Shown here: positions 1-10,971 of the stretch, piece by piece
How positions within the stretch are numbered: position 1 is the stretch's first letter
How the letters are laid out: each line of letters starts with the position of its first letter
Assembly (NCBI GenBank): GCA_009733775.1
Contig: WOGZ01000037.1
Coordinates: forward strand, 118,569-182,568
From: Alectoria sarmentosa
Lineage: Eukaryota; Ascomycota; Lecanoromycetes; Lecanorales; Parmeliaceae
Length of the DNA: 64,000 nt
Reading direction: 5' to 3'
Translations under genes and position numbers: made by a program
Notes under the pieces: generated by a model
Database searches by the model: none
Told to the model about the DNA's origin: nothing
Seen by the model: only the letters and a program-made list of their open reading frames with translations

Positions 1-1209
1 TAATATGTCGGCAGCTCACACCCATTCATCCACAATCGCACACTGTCAAAGCCAGCAAGTCTTATCGCAATTCCGCACAAATGTCTCCTACTCTCTTGGC
101 ATCGCATTGCATGCGCATAGCGCCTCTGCGTTCTCACCACTAATTTTTGACGACTGATTCGTTTTCTGCAAGAGTAATATGCCGCTGATGTACTCAACGG
201 GAGCACAGAAGGACAGAGCAATGTATCGAGCGAGCATGTAACCACACAAGCAAGCATCACTTATGACTGCCACAAAGCAATGGTTCCGACACCTTGGCAC
301 GCGATTATGGTACCATAAAGGAAAGGCACAGCACCCAAATTGCACAAAAGCATGAACCACAAAGCACGATTTAGACTGAGAACCCAGGATCCGAGCGTTT
401 GAGAAGCACAAGCTTGCGGTGTCAACAGAATACGTAGGCTCAGGGTGTTAGGGTGTCAGGGGAAAAGTGCCAATCTAGAGCTGAGCATCGGCGACTTCCC
501 ATCTTTCCTTACAGCCATCACTCAAGCCATGGTGACAGCGCTGACTTCTAAATATCCTCTTTATATTGACTCTGAACGTAAATACAATAATCCAGACCGT
601 CCTCACTCGAATCCTTTTCCAATAGATCTTCTTCCCCTCTGTGCTTTAGCGTTCGTATTCAATCCCTTGCCCTTCTCTTTTGGACAGCTTCTGGTGAACG
701 AGGTTTGTTCAAATTGAAGTCATCAGATGCTGAATGATGCATATGGAATTCGAGAAGGTTTCAGGCACGTAGCTTTGCGAGACAATATATGAACGGAGAG
801 TGCACAGCAATGTCGGAGAAACGTCGTCGTAATTTAGACGCCTTACCCTTTACGCTTGGTAGGATTTGGTTTAGCTCACATGCAGTCTTGGCAACAAACC
901 TGTGTAACCGACTGAGTTATGCCCGCACTGCATCATACTCTAACATCCACCTTTGGAACTTTTGAACAGGTCCACATTGGAAAACTTGGCCTCTTACGCT
1001 GGAGATTGGATAGAGCTAGGCCTTGCTACTTTGCGTCTCCAAATCTCTCACCAACCTGGACCAGTTTCCTGATTCCGGGCGCAAATTATTCTCTTGCCCT
1101 CGTCACAACTGTCCAGACGCGACCGCACGTGATTTTTTCTTCCAAAAGGCCAACTGGTTGCCGCCTTAACACTACCCAACTCTTACGGTCCCCGAACGAC
1201 TCTTGGAAA
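1..1209. other. No gene recognised
   Basis: Open frames here are short and show no family motif. The stretch 919-1209 is open in the frame of the next gene but reads as low-quality sequence upstream of a better start, so it is probably 5' leader and promoter of the gene starting at 1210. Confidence 0.5.
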
Positions 1210-1845
1210 ATGGCAAAGACAAGCAGCCCCGGAGCGAGCTCGCCCACCATGCAAACCCCCAGCCACCGCACTAGCTCAACAACCGGTGATCCTTCCGCAC
1301 AACTCATCAGTGAACTACTAGCCAGCATCGAAAAACCAAAGAGTGAGCCCAAAAATCGCATTATTCGAACACCCAAGAGTCGCGGTACCAACGTGCACAG
1401 CGGCCTCGCTGGAATCTCAGTGACCAATGCTATACTCCAACTAGAACCACCACCAATGGGTGCCACGATGGGGAGCAAGCACCATCCCTGGATGCGTTTG
1501 ACTGGTTACGAGCTCTTGACTCTCCGAAAGCGCATGAAGAAGAACGCGATCTGGAAACCCAGCGAGACTATGGTCGCGGCTGAACTTATGGATCTCGGAC
1601 GAGGATTCGAAAATTATCTCGAGGCCAAAAAGCGAGCCGAAGCAGAGGGCACTGACTTTGTTGATGACGAAGATCTTCCGTCAACTAGGCCTGAGCTGTT
1701 CACTAATCCATCGACGCCTGGGGGGAGGCCGATCAATAGGGGTATGGTGCTTAATGCGGCAAAGAAGCGGAAGAGGGAAGGGTTGTCCGATTTAGTCGAT
1801 GATCAGAAGGAGAGCTTGAGCAAGAAGGTTTTGCAATCTTTTTGA
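1210..1845 (+). CDS. Conserved-looking fungal protein of unknown function
   Basis: Single-exon frame of 211 aa from the ATG at 1210; the frame is open back to 919, but the upstream part looks like leader, so the start beginning MAKTSSPG is preferred. Residues 1-40 are Ser/Thr/Pro-rich. A middle block (about residues 85-145) looks ordered and conserved, with HPWMRLTGYELLTLRKRMKK followed by WKPSETMVAAEL and a charged helix. The C-terminus carries a basic KKRKRE stretch that could be a nuclear localisation signal. I do not recognise the family. A nuclear or chromatin-related role is only an inference from the basic patches. There is no signal peptide or membrane segment. Confidence 0.6.
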   Translation: MAKTSSPGASSPTMQTPSHRTSSTTGDPSAQLISELLASIEKPKSEPKNRIIRTPKSRGTNVHSGLAGISVTNAILQLEPPPMGATMGSKHHPWMRLTGYELLTLRKRMKKNAIWKPSETMVAAELMDLGRGFENYLEAKKRAEAEGTDFVDDEDLPSTRPELFTNPSTPGGRPINRGMVLNAAKKRKREGLSDLVDDQKESLSKKVLQSF

Positions 1846-2138
1846 TGCCATGGCACTTCGACTGCCGATAGCCGACCGGTGTTCTGGACCAGCAAATAAC
1901 ACAGTGCGCCCGCGACTATGTCACTGTATGCGACCCACTGTCTGGAATCCGGCGTGACCCATTCATCATTTCAAGCTGGCAGAAACACTCCCTCACTGTT
2001 GACCTATCTTACTTTCTTCTTTTCTTGCATAGCCAGGAATTCGGCGTGGAATTTACGATATCCTTCCTTGCGGCTTTCGGTTTCTATCTTCGAATGCCAA
2101 ATGCTGCGAGTTCAGCACACGCCTTCACCTCTTACACG

Positions 2139-2726
2139 ATGAAAATGCCAGCACGATGGATCTGGCAATTCATGGCCCTATTCCGTCTGCTCACCACCTT
2201 CTCAAACGCTGTCCCACTCGTCCATGCCGCCATCTCGAACACCTGCTCAACGCAACAAGACGTTCAAGACCCATCACCGCACCACCCACCAAAAGCCCCT
2301 GTCATCGAACATGATCCATCACCAGCACAGTCTGCCAACGACCTTCGCCACTGTGACATCGCCGACTCTTTAAACTTCACCGGCCTATTTCTCCGCCTCC
2401 TGCACGTCGAGCTAACATCCGCCATCCTTCCCATCCGCACCAGCGCCTTCCTCCTCGCCAAACTCTACCAAAAAATGCTGCACGCCTGCCTGTCCGACTG
2501 GCAGAATCGTCCCGAAATCTCAATCATGATCCTCAGGCTCGGTGACTTGCAGCTCACCATTGTCTCCGAGGGGGGAACGATACCCCGGAACCTGGTGGCG
2601 AGTTTTGCGGCGAGCTGGCTTGTCCATACGAATCGCGGCATGGTCAGTACGTATCGGGCTGTATACGCCGCTCCTGATTTGATGCATGGTGTTCAGTTCC
2701 ATCTTGAGATTGTGGGCCAGGCATGA
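2139..2726 (+). CDS. Small predicted secreted or membrane-anchored protein
   Basis: Open frame of 195 aa from the ATG at 2139 (MKMPARWIWQF). Residues 1-30 have the shape of a signal peptide: basic start, hydrophobic core MALFRLLTTF, then small residues ending in VHAA. After it comes a Pro/His-rich linker and a mixed domain with few cysteines. The frame is open further upstream (from 2025), but a start at 2139 places the hydrophobic core correctly for secretion. No known domain was recognised. It could be a lineage-specific secreted protein or a chance frame; base composition is similar to neighbouring genes and no intron is needed. Confidence 0.4.
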   Translation: MKMPARWIWQFMALFRLLTTFSNAVPLVHAAISNTCSTQQDVQDPSPHHPPKAPVIEHDPSPAQSANDLRHCDIADSLNFTGLFLRLLHVELTSAILPIRTSAFLLAKLYQKMLHACLSDWQNRPEISIMILRLGDLQLTIVSEGGTIPRNLVASFAASWLVHTNRGMVSTYRAVYAAPDLMHGVQFHLEIVGQA

Positions 2727-3168
2727 GGTGGTGGCCCCTTGCGATGAAATGTCGGGTCACTTTTTCTACTGCGTCATAAGAGAGAACGTAGTAAAAATAA
2801 TTGCACAGAGGGGAATCTCCAAAATCTCAATACCAGCGGGCAAACCGTCAAGAAAAAAAAAGTGGCAATCGTAAAAGCTTCCATCTTTTCCACCGTGGCC
2901 ATTTCTAGCGACATGCATTCATGGTAGGTAAACCTTAGGCGAGCTGCCGGAAAGGAAACTACGGTACCTTACCTTAAAACAACTCGTGCGCAACAAGCCC
3001 AACCAACATCTCTCCGTTGCCATTGCCATTGCCATCACACCAACCCCATCTCATCTCATTTCAGATAGAGCCCCTTATCCTCTCACAACACAACGCAAAA
3101 ACCGCTCCTCTCAACCATCCCTCTCAACCGACCTCATCGAACTCTAAACCCCACCCATCCATCTACTT

Positions 3169-3190
3169 TAGCTAGCTAGCTAGCTAGCTA
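3169..3190. repeat. (TAGC)n microsatellite
   Basis: Five and a half perfect TAGC units. The unit is self-complementary when shifted (AGCT/CTAG), so the array can fold on itself. Confidence 0.9.
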
Positions 3191-3360
3191 CAACCAACTG
3201 CAATTATGATTCCCCATCCCATCACATCACATCACATAACATCCCATCCCATCACATCCCATCGCCCGCCCAGCCGCTCAGAATACCTTACCTACTTATT
3301 CCACCCAACCAACCAACCAATCTACCCCCCCCCTTCATCAAACGATGCCAAAGAAATTCA

Positions 3361-3401
3361 TACCTACCTACCTTACCTTAGGTAGGTAAGGTAGGTAGGT
3401 A
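3361..3401. repeat. Perfect 17-bp inverted repeat of TACC/GGTA units
   Basis: The left arm 3361-3377 is the exact reverse complement of 3385-3401, with a 7-nt spacer. Flanking GGTA/TACC units extend the pairing imperfectly to about 3420. It would form a stable hairpin in RNA or single-stranded DNA. Confidence 0.9.
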
Positions 3402-3624
3402 GGTAAGGTAAAGTAGGTAGACGGACCGAACCGTCCTAGCGTAAGATACATTTAACGCGCTTCCTCCATAACCCACCTCCAGCCTACTTACTTTACCTAT
3501 ATTGCGTCGACGACCGACGGACGAATGAATAAGTTGTAAGGAAAGGAAAGGAAAGTTTGATTCGGTGGCATTCAGGTTTTGATTCCTGATGGGATCGATC
3601 GATGTGGGGAGGTTTTGTGGTTGG

Positions 3625-3720
3625 TGATTGATTGATTGATTGATCGCTTGATTGATTGATTGATTGATTGACTGATTGATTGATCGATTGATTGATTGAT
3701 CGATCGATTGATTGATTGAT
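3625..3720. repeat. (TGAT)n microsatellite, interrupted
   Basis: About 96 bp of TGAT/GATT units broken by a few TCGC, TCGA and TGAC variants. The interruptions suggest an ageing array. Confidence 0.9.
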
Positions 3721-3933
3721 ATGTATGTTCATGTTGAGTGCTAGGATGTTCATCCGTGATATTCAACGCGCGCCGGAAAAAAAAGGAAGCAAGATGCCGG
3801 TGATAAGGAATGCCAGGCCAGACCCAGCCTCCCGGACCCCGCAAAATGCCATCGTCGGCGGCCGAAATGCAATCAGAAAGAATGCAACCTCTACCTACAA
3901 TGAATGCAATCCCACCCCCCCCATCCCCAAATC

Positions 3934-6900
3934 TCACACACTGACCATGCTCTCCTCCCCCACCTCGCCACCAACCCACCTCTCCCCCTTGCCATCTCCA
4001 TCCTCCCACCCACCTCCGCCCCTAAGCCCTGTCCCCCTTTTCTCCCTCAGCCCCTCTCCATCCCCCTCCCCCTCCCGCTCCCCTTCTTCCTTCCCACCTC
4101 CAACACCCCCCACCTCGTCAATGACCCCCGCCAACCGGCGCCCACACTCGCCTTCAATCTCCTGCCCGTCCCTCCCCACCAGCACCGGCTGGCTCTCATT
4201 CAGACCGTTTTTGAGATGCCCGACGCGATTGAAAGGGCAAGTGGCGATGGTGCGCCATTCGATCTTGAAGGGGGGCGTCGTGGACCAGATGAGGGCTTTT
4301 GTCCAGGAGGGGGGATCGATGGTCGGGGAGGGCGGGGACGCCATGCGGGCGTAGCCTTGGAACGCGCGGCTGTTGTTGACGGAGAAGAAGAGGATGACGT
4401 GGCGGCTCGTTTGGTAGGCTTCTGTCAGGTTGTCGAGATTCTTTTGCTGGGTAGCCCAGGTGCACTTTGGACGAGCATGTTAGATCTCGGAATATATGAA
4501 GGTGGCGAGGTAGCGAGGCGAGAAGGGAGCAGGTGGGATGCAATGAGAACAAGGACATGGGAATGATGTGCATTGGATACAAGTACATGCACGGATCTAC
4601 TCACGTCACGTTGGGCGATTTCCACATTTTCAACGTTCCAGCTTTTGATCATAAAGTACCTGGTATCTAATGCATTACAAAATCTCATGTCAGAAAGAAG
4701 CCTGTTAAAGAATGAAAGGTATGGCAACAAAGCCATGAAGAAGTATAGTGCTAGGTATCACCGACGATACTGACCCCCATCTTCCAATCTCAAAGAGGCG
4801 CCCCCAATGTTCTCCCTTCCACTGCCCGGCTCTCCGTCTTCGGTTTTACCGACGGAGCTGTATCGTGATCGATTCCCATTACCTCCAGCACGAGGATGAG
4901 GCGATCGGTTTCCTCCTCCTCGTGCAACTGCTACTGGGTTGCGCCCGCGGTAGTTGGGTGAGACCCATTGTTGATACTCGCTCGTTCTATTCCATTCCTT
5001 ACCGTCGCGTCGGGGCTCGGTACACTCGTTGACAATATGGCCTGGCTGACCACAGTTGTGACACGTGCGAAGGTGCCTCGGAAATCCGTTTCCGCTTGAG
5101 AAAGTCCTGTTCCCATAAGGAGACGGGCTCCGGGAGCGCCGTTGGCGACGAGGACTCAAACTCCTACGTTTGAATCCTGGAGATCTGCTTCGCCCTTGTC
5201 GAGGTATGTATCGGTCCCCTCTGACGGCTGACCCTTCTCCCTTAACGCTGGCAGGACTCGTTAGTGGCTTCTCGTTAGCTGCATGCCCATTAATATCTAT
5301 TCGTGCGATCTTGTCAGCAGGCTGCATGCGCCTAGTGTCTACGTCATCTTCGGCATGCTGTCTCTTCAAGCTTGCAGTGGGTGTCTGGGATGCCGGCAAC
5401 CCGGCCGACAACGCTGAGTCTTTAATCTTGATACCCACATTGTTAGCTTCTTTGAGGGGAAGGGCCGGCGGTGGCATTTTGGCATGGACAATAGAAGCAC
5501 GGCGGGTGGTATTGGGTGAAGCGTTGGGAGGCAGGACAGATTGCGACCGCTTCAGCATTGACCTTTCTTGCAGCTCCAGCTGTTCCTCTCTCTCAACCTC
5601 CGCTCTTTGAACGTCAAGCGCTCTTTTCTTGCGAAACCAGGTAAGTCTTTTCTCGCGATGAGCTAGGTCGTGGTATTCGGTCAGCTCGAGCCAGTCGTTG
5701 ATATCTTCGTTCCCCTCAAGATTTTGCCCGGTGGGAGAAAGTATCACGGTGTTGATATCTTGTTCAGCAGTCGCTAAATCGACTGTTGGCATTTGCGTAT
5801 CAATTCTGAGTTGAATTGCAGTCGATCCATCTCTTTCGCTAGGCCTCGTAGGCTGCGATGCTCGTGGTTCGGCTTCTTGTCGCCGATCGTCCTTTGGCGA
5901 AGATATCACCTTTGAACTGTCCGAGATTTTCTTTGAAGCTGCTGTTCGCTGAGCGTCGAGATTCTTCTTGTATTCCGCTGCTCTCCTGGCATTATCTTCC
6001 GTGCGCTGTTGTCGACGTATCTCATCATCTGATAGCCTTCGTCGGGCGGCACGTTCTACTTGAGCGGAATTGGCGAATGCTTGTGATGTCGATGGTTTCT
6101 TTGAATCTCTGTCGTCATCTCTACTATTAAGATCTCTAGCCCGATCCCATTCTCGATCCCTTCGTGAGTCTGGATACAAATCGTGAGATCCCGCGTAACC
6201 ATTCTTCTGTTTCCACGCCTGTTGCTTGAGCTGCTTGTTTGATAATTTGGGGGACGGCAATGGTTCTGCTTTGGAGCGATCCGGCATCTTTGGGCCTGTT
6301 TTTGCTGTTTCTGTTGCTGGTTGCTTCGAGGTTCTAAGAGGTTGATACGCCTTGTTCACTTCGTTCTGGCGCATTATCTTTTCGTTCTTGTCTTGGTCAG
6401 CCTGTTTGCTCTCCTTTGTTTCTGTAGCTTTGGGAGATGGTGGAGCGAGGATTGGTATTGGCGAGGATGGACCGCTGTGAATCTCTCCTTCGGACATTTC
6501 AGAGGAGGAGTGGTTCTTCTGCAGTGCGGGGCGATTATCTGAGACAGCAAGCTTTGTCTGTTTGAGGTTATTGGTGTGCAGGTCTACTGGCTTCTCAACA
6601 CTTGCCCTACCAAGCCGGCTTCCATTGGTCATCTGAGCATTTGGCTTGGCAGAGTCGGCGGCATTCCTGGCTTGAGCAAATAGATGTTCAAACTCGTCAT
6701 CTTTGACAGGTTTACCTTGAGGTTGTTCTTGGGATTTGCTTGTAGACTTGTCATCTGCCTTTACTGCTGCAGTTGCCTGCACCGCCAGAATTTTTGAAGC
6801 ATCTTCTGTCTTCACCTTTGCTGTGCGTACTCCGTTTGTCTGTTTTTGCAGCTCTTGGGCGTTGTTCTTTGTAGCGTTGGGAAGCTCGGCTTTATTCACA

Positions 6901-7688
6901 GCTGGACTTGCACGCGGGGATGCTGTAGTCGATGGCCTTTTAGCTAGGAGCTTTGCTCGCAGCTCCGCTGCACGCGCAGCGCTATCGTTGACCATTAGAG
7001 ATTTGGTTCCCAATGCCGGAGCGGGGGTTGTCGGGCCTTGTGGTCTAGGGTGAGGTAGAGCTAGTGGAGAGGACGACGCGAGGTTGGGAAGCCACCCGAG
7101 CTTGACAGATGTTTCGTGATTTGCTGCTTGAACATGATTTGATACTCCGTTATTCTGATTGAGCTGTTGCTTGTTCTGCAGATTCTTGAGAATCTCCGTA
7201 TCATCAACAACCATTAGTGAGCCTTCATCTTCATCTTCATCCTCTTCTTGGCCGAGAGTCATGGATTCTTCTCCGCCATTCTGGTTCCAAGCATCTTCGT
7301 TCACAGGCGCCCCTTGGAACGGCACGCTGAAATTGTAATTCCCCTGCCCACCGTTCTGCCAAGCAGGCGCGTGGTAAAACGGCACACCAAAGGCCTGCTG
7401 GAGTGGTGTAGCGGGGCCAGGGCCGGGGGATATCAAAGAGCCCATGAGGCCTGTAAAGTCATTGTTTGCGTGTGGCGGCGGTGAGCAGTGCGGTGTCCCA
7501 CGGTAGCCGTTGAAATTCTGAGACATGTCCACCGACTTTTTTAAAAGGTTGTACCCATTGCCATTGTAGTGAGAATATGTGGTATTTTGATCTGAGGTTC
7601 CTTTAATGCCGTCGCTAGTCTCATCAAGTAGGGTCCTTGTTTGAGATGTGGTCATACGAGATTTGTCTGGTACTTTCGAGAGGGGCAT
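3934..7688 (-). CDS. YTH-domain RNA-binding protein with RS region and CCHC zinc knuckle
   Basis: Spliced minus-strand gene, about 1170 aa. Exons: 7688-4762, 4659-4605, 4464-3934; phases agree at both junctions. An alternative first junction (donor GTCAGT near 4773, acceptor near 4667) is also possible. The first 870 residues are mostly disordered, with charged and Ser/Pro-rich segments. An RS-like block (RSRSPGFKRRSLSPRRQRR) follows, then a CCHC knuckle with C-X2-C-X4-H-X4-C starting at about residue 876. The C-terminal YTH domain (about 976-1105) reads RYFMIKSWNVENVEIAQRD, then WATQQKN, HVILFFSVNNSRAFQGYA and VGRDGQEIEGECG. The Trp of WATQ fits the m6A-binding cage of the YTH family. The tail is Gly/Glu-rich. 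Expected role: reading m6A or determinants of RNA removal and processing in the nucleus. The start is uncertain: the frame is open to 7994 without an ATG there, and Met at 7688 or 7655 are candidates. Confidence 0.85.
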
Positions 7689-8168
7689 CCAAGGGTCTAG
7701 GCGTGTGCTCGTTTGTTGATAATTTCTTGATTTTTCGGGTACTAGCATGCGCAAGTCCAGGGTTCTCGACAGCTCATGAAACAGCTGCAGAGGACAATAG
7801 TCGTAATATGCGATAGCATATATGATTTGTTGAGAGTGAGAGAAAAAGTGGAAGGAGGTTATGGCAAGCAGTGACTCGAGGCCCCAAATGACGCGAAAAA
7901 ACTTTAGGAGATTTTTAACGCCCGAGGCGCGCACAGACCAGCGCCATGGGTTCGTTCGGTCCACCTTTACAAGTTTCCATGCAACGGTCACCACTCAATT
8001 TGAATCATCTTCTATTGGATGAATTCTTGATCTGATCAGTCGCAAACGGACTAGGGGAATACATTAAACGCATGATTCGTGATTTCGATACCTACGGCTA
8101 TGGCTATGAATACAGGCCTGAAATGCATTAGTCCTAAATGCTCCGATGCATCTCTGACTGTTTCCTCT
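7689..8168. other. Intergenic / 5' region of the YTH gene
   Basis: The frame continues open to about 7994 without a convincing ATG, so this is probably 5' leader or a missed upstream exon, followed by the 3' end of the next minus-strand gene. Nothing else seen. Confidence 0.4.
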
Positions 8169-9710
8169 TCACACATCATGTTCCTTTGGACTCCGGCCAA
8201 ACATCTTCCCGATCCTGCTGGACCTTTTTGTCACCCTTTCAGTGGACTGAGAAACACTTTCCCCCAAGTCCAAACCGAGACCGGCAGCGAGTGAAACATT
8301 CCGTCCATCCCTAGAACCCATCGACGACCGTGGCAAAGGGGACCCGTTCGCTAGAGACGCATCCTTTTCCGTATCGCTACCCTCGAAGTCGCCAACAGGG
8401 CTCAGTTGGATGGCCGTCGGGGTAGATGATTTGCGCGTTGATAACCGCTGCATAAACGCCGTACCTGTGGAGATGGACCTTTGAGGCGGAGTGAACGGTG
8501 GGTAAGATGACAGTGGTGTCATAGAATTTGACACACTGTGCTGAACGCCGGCCCTTGTCCGTTTCAGACTGCCTAAACTATGACTTGGGCTTTTGGGAGT
8601 TGCAAACTGATTGCTATTAAATTGGTTCGCGTTGAGAGACAGGCTTCGATGTTTATGACCCGATGCCAGATTGGGGCTAGTTGACAGACCTTGTGTGAGT
8701 TCGCCGTACTTGAAGTTTGATGAAAACCCTTCCCGAAATGCTACCCAGATCCCAGTAATGGTGATAAGTGTTCTCAAAGCGTCGTCCACCTCTATAGGAT
8801 CTCGAGCCGTTACGCTTGATCCTATCGAAGGCGTCTTGAGTTCTTCGGAACCCAAAGAAGATGACGTCGTAGGCGTAGAAGAAGTTTGCGAGCTTAGGCT
8901 TGAAGACGGATGGGAATATTGATCCGAAACTTCTATTGTCTGACGGTCCAGAGTCGCAATAATCGCGTGACGACGGGAATTTGGTTTGAGCATGCTAAAG
9001 TTGAATTTCTTTTCGTCCGACGTCGATGTTATGGAGGCTGTCCGGTCACTTTTCGGCTGCTTTGGTACCCACCTGGCTACCGTTCGATTACCACCGTCGT
9101 CGGTAGATGTGAACTCGTAAGTACCATTCTTACGCTGCGAAGCAGTCCAGGATTGTCCATGGTTTATGCATATCTCCGTCTCTCCATGACCGTAGGGGTA
9201 GTCGTCTTTGCTTGGTTGACAGATGGCAGCAATAATCTCCCGCTTGTCCCATTTGTCGTCGAACAAATCGTCAACGTCATGAGCATCCGTTTCTTGCGCC
9301 TCATAATTCTCACTGTTGACAATCACCATGTCATCCACGCCCAGGCCAGCTTTGCCTTTGAAAGTGCGGGGAAAATGCCTCGCAAGCCTCGGCGCGAACA
9401 CAACAGACGGTAGCACTTCGAAGATAGGAGTCGGGCGGGACGCTTTGGACACCTTCTGTAGCTGTAGAAGTACTCTCGGGCGTATATGAAGACGCTGTTT
9501 GTGGATGTGTACAGGAGGCGGATGGCAAAGAAGGAAGGCGGTCTTGGTTCTGGTTCTGCTTCTGCTAGATACACTTATCCTCTTGAATGCTACATCCGAA
9601 TCTGCTTCACCAAGTACTGGCTCTTCGAATATCGACGGTGTACTGAAGCCCGATTCCAATGATTTTGCGGAAGTGGGGGCCGGACTGAAGGCGCTTGCAA
9701 TGTAATTCAT
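8169..9710 (-). CDS. Ser/Thr-rich protein of unknown function
   Basis: Single-exon minus-strand frame, 513 aa from the ATG at 9710 (MNYIASAFSPAP). The N-terminal third has an ordered-looking segment: FLLCHPPPVHIHKQRLHIRP, then a basic stretch ending in PRTFKGKAGLGVDDMVIVNS. A middle block (DKREIIAAICQP, NHGQSWTASQRKNGTYEF, VARWVPKQPKSDR) also looks structured. The remainder is low-complexity Ser/Thr/Pro with possible phosphorylation sites and ends in a basic segment (KRSSRIGKMFGR). There is no signal peptide and no transmembrane helix. I do not recognise the family; the ordered blocks make it look like a conserved fungal protein rather than a chance frame. Confidence 0.7.
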   Translation of the reverse strand: MNYIASAFSPAPTSAKSLESGFSTPSIFEEPVLGEADSDVAFKRISVSSRSRTRTKTAFLLCHPPPVHIHKQRLHIRPRVLLQLQKVSKASRPTPIFEVLPSVVFAPRLARHFPRTFKGKAGLGVDDMVIVNSENYEAQETDAHDVDDLFDDKWDKREIIAAICQPSKDDYPYGHGETEICINHGQSWTASQRKNGTYEFTSTDDGGNRTVARWVPKQPKSDRTASITSTSDEKKFNFSMLKPNSRRHAIIATLDRQTIEVSDQYSHPSSSLSSQTSSTPTTSSSLGSEELKTPSIGSSVTARDPIEVDDALRTLITITGIWVAFREGFSSNFKYGELTQGLSTSPNLASGHKHRSLSLNANQFNSNQFATPKSPSHSLGSLKRTRAGVQHSVSNSMTPLSSYPPFTPPQRSISTGTAFMQRLSTRKSSTPTAIQLSPVGDFEGSDTEKDASLANGSPLPRSSMGSRDGRNVSLAAGLGLDLGESVSQSTERVTKRSSRIGKMFGRSPKEHDV

Positions 9711-10971
9711 AGTGTGAGCAACTGGACAGAGAGCGCAGTAGACTTGAGAAAGTAATTGCTGGTTGTCGATATGCTTGAGGCACCTGCGATCCGGACCGTG
9801 AGCTGCCTCGGCTACCATACTAAGACTAGAAAGCATTCCGGGACCGAAGAGCTTGGACCTTCCTTGAGATCTCAGAATCTGCCTGCGATGGTGAAAGACA
9901 GAGTGAGTGAGAGACAGAAACAAAGTAAGAATAAGAGTAAGAGTACGAACGATGGAGAAGACAACAAAGAACAGAGTGAAAGGTATGGAGGAATAAAAGA
10001 TCCTGGCGGGGCCGGCATAAAGACAAGACCGAACCCGCCGATTTATTACTTACGACTTACGGTTCACAAGACCCCACGGCCTGTCAGCTTTCCGGAAGAT
10101 CAAGTCAGATCAGAAGGACGCTGTTGGGCTGTCATGGCTGACAAGTAATCATCATTAATCAATGATGACTACCTTACATACCTTGGGATTTGGGGAATAA
10201 CAGGAATTGCAAAGCTACTTATGTCAAGCGCATCGGAGCAGCACTTTTTTTCATCTCTCTTCTGACCAGGCTGAGATCAGCCTTTCCCGAGGTTGCACTC
10301 GCAAAGCTTGCTGACTGAGACTCGACGTCTGACAAGTGACCGTGCATTATTGCTTTGCCTCGTTCCTTGTCTTTGGCTTCCGAAGGATTTCAAAGGATTT
10401 CTCGATACTTCCTTCCTTGTCGCCTGAGCTGACGCTGACATGCGCCATTGCTGAAAGATCCCGTCAACTGCCAACAACAAACACACCCCGGTATAATAGT
10501 AACAGCAACACAATAAAGAAAACTAAAGTATCCCGTGCAATTGGAATCTTGTAAGAAAAGTGGGGATGCAAACGGACAACCGAACTTTCGCCGCCGTCGG
10601 AGAATTGCCAAGTCCGGTTTTTCAACCGAACGAGGGGTAAGGTACCTGTACTTGTAGCGCTAAGAATAAGGCTGACGGCCCACTTTTGCTGTTTCAGTGT
10701 ACTTTACTCTGCGTTTGACCCCTTGAATGATTAGCCTGTAACAGTGGCGAGGCAGAGCTTTGGTGGTGAATCAAATTGAACATGAATTTAGTGCTTCAGC
10801 ACGAGCTATGATACAATACAAATACAAAGACAAGACCCATTCTCTCCGAGACGCCTTCGTATCAGTATTGTAAACGTCGTTTGACACATGCATATCCACC
10901 ATTATGTCGAAGAATTCACCTTGCATCTCTCTACACCATGAAAACCACTGCATGCCAGCAAACCTTGTCCA
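9711..10971. other. Intergenic
   Basis: Promoter side of the gene starting at 9710 and 3' side of the vWA gene. A short GGTAAGGTACC element is present near 10637. Short frames only; no gene recognised. Confidence 0.5.

Larger units (their letters stand above)
2727..3933. other. Intergenic, rich in simple repeats
   Basis: No gene recognised. It contains a run of TAGC, CATCC/CATCA-type repeats (about 3205-3265), a perfect TACC-type hairpin and a long TGAT array, listed separately. It lies beyond the 3' end of the minus-strand YTH gene. Confidence 0.6.

Noticed and set aside
3904..4566. Long plus-strand Pro-rich frames (up to 220 codons)
   Set aside because: They are antisense to the YTH exon and its Gly/Glu-rich tail, whose family motifs are on the minus strand.
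4758..7484. Plus-strand frames of 73-146 codons inside the YTH gene
   Set aside because: Antisense shadows of the long minus-strand exon.
7689..7994. N-terminal extension of the YTH protein to 7994
   Set aside because: The frame opens with GTG, not ATG, and the extra sequence is hydrophobic and unlike the rest; likely leader.
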